From the NCBI GenBank assembly GCA_039801085.1, contig JBDRTY010000002.1, forward strand, positions 319,339 through 383,338: 64,000 nt of DNA, read 5' to 3'. Position numbers and translations under genes: made by a program. The notes beneath the pieces are model-generated. The model did not search any database. It was not told where the DNA came from and saw only the letters and a list, made by a program, of their open reading frames with translations. Below are positions 59,539 to 64,000 of the stretch, one piece after another (the stretch's first letter is position 1; each line of letters begins with the position of its first letter). This stretch comes from a candidate division WOR-3 bacterium. Its GTDB lineage: Bacteria; Hydrothermota; Tepidihabitantia; Tepidihabitantales; Tepidihabitantaceae.

Positions 59539-61353
59539 ATGAAGAGCAAAAACATGTTACCGCTGGTTGCCGCAGCGGTGATCTTGGCACTGCTCGGGCT
59601 CGGTTGCCCGAAGTCCAAGGCGCCATCAACGCCGGTGATTGCATCGGCACCGGAATCAACCTGGATTAATGCGACAACACCTGTCCGGGTTTTCTGTACC
59701 GCACCCGGTAACAAGGATGTCCGGTATGTGGTTGACCTCGGTCAGCCGGACAACCGGATGGACACCTCAGATGTGACGACGAGCGGTGATACCACCTATA
59801 TCTATCCGAAATGGACTCAGACCGGCACCTTCTCGTTCAAGGTGGCGGCATATCTGGATGAGGACCCAACCAAGATTTCGGAGTTTTCCGAATCGAAGTC
59901 AATCCGGGTGCTGCCGAACAGCCCGCCGCAGCTGGTCTGGTTTAGCGTTCCGCCGATGAGTGCCAAGAATGTGGAAACCGAATTCAAGGCGAGCGCAGTT
60001 GATCCGGAAAACGATTCAATTGAGTTCTATTTTGATTTTGGCGACGGCACCAAGAAGTGGTTTACTGACCAGCGGGTTGCTTCCGGTGAGACAGTGACCG
60101 TTTATCACAAATATGACCAGGTTGATACTTTCTGGGTGAAGATCAAGGCACGGGACTGGAAGCGTTCGGAGAGCGATCCGGATTCGTCCAAGATCATCAT
60201 CGGTCTTGCCGGCAGAGTGCTCTGGGCGTTTGTCGGTCCAACTGAGGATTCGGAGCCGCCGGTTGCATCCCCGGTGATTGTGGACACACTGATCTACACC
60301 TATTGCGAAGACGGGTATATCTATTCAGTGCGGATGGGCAGCGGCAGGAAGCAATCTCAGGCGAGTTCACCGCGCGGGACTGACCCGGATGACTATTACT
60401 ACAACGGCCATCCCGCATACTGTCAGTCAACGGGCCATATCATCATCGGTTCGGATGATGCCTTCCTGTATGCGCTCAATGCCTCAAATCTGAACCGGGC
60501 ATGGAGCTGGAGTCCGACCGACACCGTCAATCCGGGCTGGGGTACGCCAGCGATCAACGGTGACAAGATTTATATCGCCAGCGATGCAGATACGCTTTAC
60601 TACCTGCAGGATGCGGTCAGCTCCTGCTCGCGTCTGGGTGCCTATGCCCTGCCGGCGCCGGTGAGCGGGGCACCGGTGATTGACCGTTCGGGCAATGTGA
60701 TCGTTGCCTTGGAGAACGGTATGCTCTACCGGTTTACCCCAACTCTGGCGCTGGATACAGTGCTGACCATCCGGCAGGGCACTGCGCTGACCTCACCGGT
60801 GCTGGATGAGGCGGGGGTAATCTATGTTGGTGATGACTCGGGCTATGTAACCGCCGTGAACGAAAATGGTTCGATCCGGTGGACCCAGATGGTTGACCCG
60901 GCAGGAATTTCCGGCATGGCGGTTGGTGTTACCCGGCTGTATGTGGGCACCGGACTCGGTAAACTGGTGGCGCTGAATCTGGCTGACGGTCAGACCGCTT
61001 GGACCAACACCACCTGCCCGAACAGCGTAGTCGGTTCACCGGCACTGGCAGCCAACGGTTATCTCTACTTCATGGATGATGATGATAACCTCTACTGCAT
61101 CAGCCAGACCGATGGTGCCTGGATCTGGACCGCACAGTGCTTCCTGCAGGTTGGGGGCAGAGCCCGGCATTCCGGACCACGGCGGCTGGAGGTGGGTTCC
61201 AATCCGAGCCTGACGATTGCACCCAATGGTAATATCATTGTGGTCGGCGAGAACTATATGTACTGCGTGCTCGGTTACAGCGATGGCACACTCCATACCG
61301 GTGCACCCTGGCCCAAGTGGCAGAAGGACCTCTACAACACCGGTAAGAAATAG
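59539..61353 (+). CDS. Lipoprotein with PKD-like and PQQ-type beta-propeller domains
   Basis: The 604-residue protein has a lipoprotein signal with lipobox LGLGC (C at about residue 23). Two Ig/PKD-like domains follow (about 25-210), including YFDFGDGTKKWF and DTFWVKIKARDW. A BamB/PQQ-like propeller (about 220-600) repeats IYTYCEDGYIYSV, IIIGSDDAFLYALN, IYIASDADTLYYL, IYVGDDSGYVTAVN and LYFMDDDDNLYCI. It probably faces the periplasm or the cell surface as an anchored binding protein. A strong terminator follows at 61372. Confidence 0.85.
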   Translation: MKSKNMLPLVAAAVILALLGLGCPKSKAPSTPVIASAPESTWINATTPVRVFCTAPGNKDVRYVVDLGQPDNRMDTSDVTTSGDTTYIYPKWTQTGTFSFKVAAYLDEDPTKISEFSESKSIRVLPNSPPQLVWFSVPPMSAKNVETEFKASAVDPENDSIEFYFDFGDGTKKWFTDQRVASGETVTVYHKYDQVDTFWVKIKARDWKRSESDPDSSKIIIGLAGRVLWAFVGPTEDSEPPVASPVIVDTLIYTYCEDGYIYSVRMGSGRKQSQASSPRGTDPDDYYYNGHPAYCQSTGHIIIGSDDAFLYALNASNLNRAWSWSPTDTVNPGWGTPAINGDKIYIASDADTLYYLQDAVSSCSRLGAYALPAPVSGAPVIDRSGNVIVALENGMLYRFTPTLALDTVLTIRQGTALTSPVLDEAGVIYVGDDSGYVTAVNENGSIRWTQMVDPAGISGMAVGVTRLYVGTGLGKLVALNLADGQTAWTNTTCPNSVVGSPALAANGYLYFMDDDDNLYCISQTDGAWIWTAQCFLQVGGRARHSGPRRLEVGSNPSLTIAPNGNIIVVGENYMYCVLGYSDGTLHTGAPWPKWQKDLYNTGKK

Positions 61354-61371
61354 CACAAGGGCGAATAAGAC

Positions 61372-61405
61372 AGCGGGCAGAGGATATCCTCTGCCCGCTT
61401 TTTTT
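61372..61405 (+). terminator. Palindromic rho-independent terminator
   Basis: A perfect palindrome GCGGGCAGAGGAT/ATCCTCTGCCCGC (61373-61398) is followed by TTTTTTT (61399-61405), 19 bp after the lipoprotein gene. Confidence 0.9.
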
Positions 61406-61450
61406 ACCGCAGATTTTGACACCCGCTGAGGTTCGGGCAGGATTAATGTT

Positions 61451-63343
61451 GTGAAAACTGACCGGTCCTTGAACAAACCGGATGCGGTCGCGCTGGTGTT
61501 GGTCCTTGCCGGGCTGGTGCTCCGGATTTTGACCGCCCGTGGCACCTGGCTCAATCCCGATGAGGCGCTCAATTACCTGATTGCCAATCAGCCAAATCTG
61601 ACTGCAGTCTACCGGGCAAGCCTGACCAATCCCCATCCACCGCTTTATTTTTTTCTGCTTTACTGCTGGCGCCTGCTCGGAACATCGGAAATTTTTCTCC
61701 GTCTGTTTTCGGTGCTTGCCAGCGGTGGTGCGATCTGGTTTTTTTACCGGTGGCTGAAGCGGGCGATCAATTCAACTGCCGGTCTTGCCAGCACATTTCT
61801 TTTTGCCTTTCTGCCGGCACTGGTGGGCAACGGGACTGAGGTCCGTTCCTACAGTCTGATGCTTCTGCTTGCAACTGTCAGTCTGATGCTGCTGGAGCAG
61901 GGTGTGCAGGAAAACTGCTGGCAGGCGATGCTGTTTGCCGGTTTTTTCTCCGCACTTGCCGGCGCTGCCCATTATTCGGCACTGTGGTTTTCAATCGCTG
62001 CCGGAATTTACTTTCTGATTTATGTTTTCAGCCGGAAACTGAATTCCAGAGTGGTTGCAGCCGGGTTCACCGGTAACCTGAGCGCCGGGCTGGTGTATCT
62101 TCTGCTTTATCTGACCCACCTGAAAAATATCCGCAACAGCCCGATGACCCGGTTTGCGGTTACCGGCTGGCTCAAAGAAAATTATCTCCAGCCCGGGGAA
62201 AATCCGCTGGTCTTTATCGGCCGGAACACATTCGGTTTCTTCCGCTATCTCAGCGGCTCAGATGTCCTCGCCATTATTCTGCTTGTTCTGTTCATTTCCG
62301 GGATTACTACGCTTGCGCTCAGCCGGTCAGGCAGACGGCAGGCACTGCTGATTGTCCTGCCCTTGCTTCTGATGATCGCCGGTGCAGTTGCCGGGCTGAT
62401 GCCCTATGGCGGGACAAGACACAGCATCCTGCTCGGTCTGTTTGCCACTGCCGGTATTGCCGGTCTGGGTATGGTGGAGAAACCGGTGTTGAAACGGATG
62501 TTGCCTGCTGGCTGCGGACTGCTTGCCCTGCTGAGCAATCTCCTGCTCAGTTATCGCGGCCAGCATATCAGCCGGGCTGATAACAGGCTTGACCGCATGC
62601 ACCGCGCCATCGCCTATCTCCAGCTGAAGGTACCGCCCGGTGACACCCTGTTTACCGACTATCAGGGCAGTGCCCTGCTCAGCTATTATCTGGCAGATCG
62701 GACACAGCCGGTTGAGTTCTTCGGCAGAATGACCGGTGATTTCCGGGAGTTTGATTACGGCGGTTATCTGGTGACAAGCATTCAGGACTGGGACTTCAAT
62801 CAGCACCGGCACCGGTTCGGGGCGCTGGTTGACAGGCTTTATCAGCATTACGGCTGGCAGACGGACCGGGTGCTCTGGGTCTTTGACGGCGGCTGGGGAA
62901 TGCCGCTGATGCCGCGGGAGGAGTTCGGGAGAAATCTCTCGGTGTTTGCGGTGGTGCCGGAGCTGATCCTGCCGCAAGCCAGGGCGGAAAGTCTGCTGTT
63001 TGGAGCTGCCGAGCAGGCAAAGGAGCTGGGTTATCATCAGTTGCGCACCTGGCTCATTCCCTCCCGCTACACCTCGGTCCGGCTGGTTGAAAAGCTTCGT
63101 GGTTTCGGAGTAGAGGTGCTGACCTATGATTCTCTCTACCGGCTTGTCCGGCAGGAGCGGGCGCAGTTTGATCTCCGGCTGCCGGCGCTGGCATTCTGGC
63201 TGTTCAACTGCTATGAACCTCATCCCGAATTCATGTCCTATATGGCGGACGGCGAAAGCTACATCGCCGGTGATTACCGGTTTACCCTGCTCTTGATGGA
63301 TTCAAACCGGGAGATTGCGGTTTACCGGCTGGAACGAAATTAG
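61451..63343 (+). CDS. GT39/ArnT-like membrane glycosyltransferase
   Basis: The 630-residue protein starts at a GTG (61451). It has about ten membrane helices in the first two thirds, with the catalytic acidic motif NPDEALNYL (about residues 35-43) after the first helix, as in GT39/GT-C enzymes of the ArnT/PMT class, followed by NPHPPLYFFLLYCW. The C-terminal ~230 residues are soluble (about 400-630). Such enzymes transfer sugars from polyprenyl-phosphate donors to proteins or lipids outside the inner membrane. The substrate is not known. A weak TTGACA (61416-61421) precedes, with a 17-bp spacer to a poor -10 box. Confidence 0.78.
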   Translation: MKTDRSLNKPDAVALVLVLAGLVLRILTARGTWLNPDEALNYLIANQPNLTAVYRASLTNPHPPLYFFLLYCWRLLGTSEIFLRLFSVLASGGAIWFFYRWLKRAINSTAGLASTFLFAFLPALVGNGTEVRSYSLMLLLATVSLMLLEQGVQENCWQAMLFAGFFSALAGAAHYSALWFSIAAGIYFLIYVFSRKLNSRVVAAGFTGNLSAGLVYLLLYLTHLKNIRNSPMTRFAVTGWLKENYLQPGENPLVFIGRNTFGFFRYLSGSDVLAIILLVLFISGITTLALSRSGRRQALLIVLPLLLMIAGAVAGLMPYGGTRHSILLGLFATAGIAGLGMVEKPVLKRMLPAGCGLLALLSNLLLSYRGQHISRADNRLDRMHRAIAYLQLKVPPGDTLFTDYQGSALLSYYLADRTQPVEFFGRMTGDFREFDYGGYLVTSIQDWDFNQHRHRFGALVDRLYQHYGWQTDRVLWVFDGGWGMPLMPREEFGRNLSVFAVVPELILPQARAESLLFGAAEQAKELGYHQLRTWLIPSRYTSVRLVEKLRGFGVEVLTYDSLYRLVRQERAQFDLRLPALAFWLFNCYEPHPEFMSYMADGESYIAGDYRFTLLLMDSNREIAVYRLERN

Positions 63344-63412
63344 TCAACTGTTTGATTTCTGCCCTGCCGGTGTTAATATCCTTCCGAGAGTACCGATGAG
63401 CGAGGTTGAAGG

Positions 63413-64000
63413 ATGAGCTTTCTGCTGTCATTGATAATTACCACCAGTCTACCGGAACTCCGAGACATCTGCAACTCGGCACCGGATTCGGCGGTAACCG
63501 TCAATGTTGACTGCGTCGTTACGGATGAGGCGTTTACCAGTGTGCAACTGTTTTACTCGATCGACAACCAGCAGTCCTGGACTGGACTGGCGATGTCCCG
63601 GCTCGGCACTCCGGGTTATGAAAGCACCTGGTATGCCCGGTTTCCTCTGCCGGCTTCAGGCACGGTTTACTACTACCTCCGGGCAGAGATACCTGAGGGT
63701 GCTGCAACCCTTGCTCCCTATAATTCCGCAAACAGCTGGGTTCCGCCGCTCAATCTGCTGGCGCTCGGCAATTATGACCCGACCGGTGATGCCCGCTCGC
63801 CTGAGGGTAACTGGCTGGATCTGACCGGATTCCGGGTCGGTTATTCAGCCGACCGTTTCTATGCCCTGCTGACCAACAACTATAACTCCTGGCCTCTCTA
63901 CTCATTTCCTCAGCCCTGGTACATCTATTCGGTCGGGTTTGTCAATGCCGAGGCGCCCAGCGACTCCTATGTCTTTGCTCTCTGCTATGCTGATATTCCG
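63413..64000 (+). CDS. Secreted protein, N-terminal part (partial at window edge)
   Basis: The ATG at 63413 starts a frame that stays open to the end of the window (196 residues). The first ~14 residues (MSFLLSLIITTSLP) form a short export signal. The visible part is beta-rich, with an Ig-like first domain (SVQLFYSIDNQQSWTGLAM ... YYYLRAEIP) and a start of a second (FRVGYSADRFYALL). No family is recognised. A GAAGG precedes the ATG. The style suggests another surface protein. Confidence 0.7.
   Translation, partial: MSFLLSLIITTSLPELRDICNSAPDSAVTVNVDCVVTDEAFTSVQLFYSIDNQQSWTGLAMSRLGTPGYESTWYARFPLPASGTVYYYLRAEIPEGAATLAPYNSANSWVPPLNLLALGNYDPTGDARSPEGNWLDLTGFRVGYSADRFYALLTNNYNSWPLYSFPQPWYIYSVGFVNAEAPSDSYVFALCYADIP

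Noticed and set aside
62327-63223. Minus-strand frame of 298 codons
   Set aside because: Antisense to the GT39-like gene, with shadow-type composition.

Overview
The window looks like a chromosomal contig from an uncultivated, anaerobic, Gram-negative bacterium. Several secreted proteins end in type IX secretion (T9SS) type A-like sorting domains, and there is a porin-like protein. Energy genes are of the Mrp/Mbh and Rnf types, and a selenocysteine tRNA is present. This mix of T9SS-tailed beta-propeller proteins with Mbh-like, Rnf and some archaeal-looking genes recalls candidate phyla such as WOR-3/Stahlbacteria, but that placement is an inference with low confidence. Flanking DNA is GC-rich; positions 5340-29620 are clearly more AT-rich by eye.

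Layout. (1) 1-5333: the 3' part of an ion-pumping membrane complex operon (NuoL-like end, MbhD/E, MnhB, MnhC, MnhD, MnhE, MnhF, MnhG, ferredoxin subunit). (2) 5357-29593: an AT-rich locus of two divergent, tightly packed operons reading out of a 222-bp intergenic region that carries sigma-54 type -24/-12 elements in both directions. The minus-strand arm encodes a substrate-binding protein, a methyltransferase-acetyltransferase fusion, a histidine kinase apparently split over two genes, an unknown protein, a receiver-adenosine deaminase fusion and an NtrC-type sigma-54 activator. The plus-strand arm encodes a Liv-type ABC transporter (two permeases, two ATPases), a lone receiver, a membrane-anchored vWA protein, a tubulin/FtsZ-like GTPase, a two-TM coiled-coil protein and a degenerate MrfA/Hrq1-type helicase fused to an HExxH metallopeptidase. 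This is the best candidate for an undescribed system. (3) 29627-34749: an Rnf operon (rnfC-D-G-E-A-B, minus strand) with a good sigma-70-like promoter. (4) 35110-46394: an UPF0282-type metallo-beta-lactamase, a D-amino-acid-type aminotransferase, three secreted T9SS proteins (the first frameshifted in a C8 tract), then birA, coaX, a NYN nuclease, tsaB and a porin-like gene. (5) 46422-56873: tRNA-Sec, a secreted propeller protein, a TPR protein, a GNAT protein, an unknown protein, ThiN, an S55 peptidase, a propeller protein and surE. (6) 56930-58464: a relic of a T9SS gene and a dense cluster of GTCATTCCGAGC/GAAATGAC palindromic repeats. (7) 58465-64000: a three-repeat secreted protein, a PKD/PQQ lipoprotein, a GT39-like membrane glycosyltransferase and the start of another secreted protein.

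How the central locus may work (inference). A ligand caught by the substrate-binding protein and moved by the Liv transporter could be coupled to the split kinase, which has three possible receiver partners: the NtrC activator, the adenosine deaminase fusion and the lone receiver. The NtrC protein would switch on both sigma-54 promoters, giving positive feedback. Output would be nucleoside or nucleotide deamination plus a tubulin-like/vWA/membrane machine carrying a protease-linked dead helicase. A role in defence, stress or membrane remodelling is possible; nothing in the sequence decides between these.
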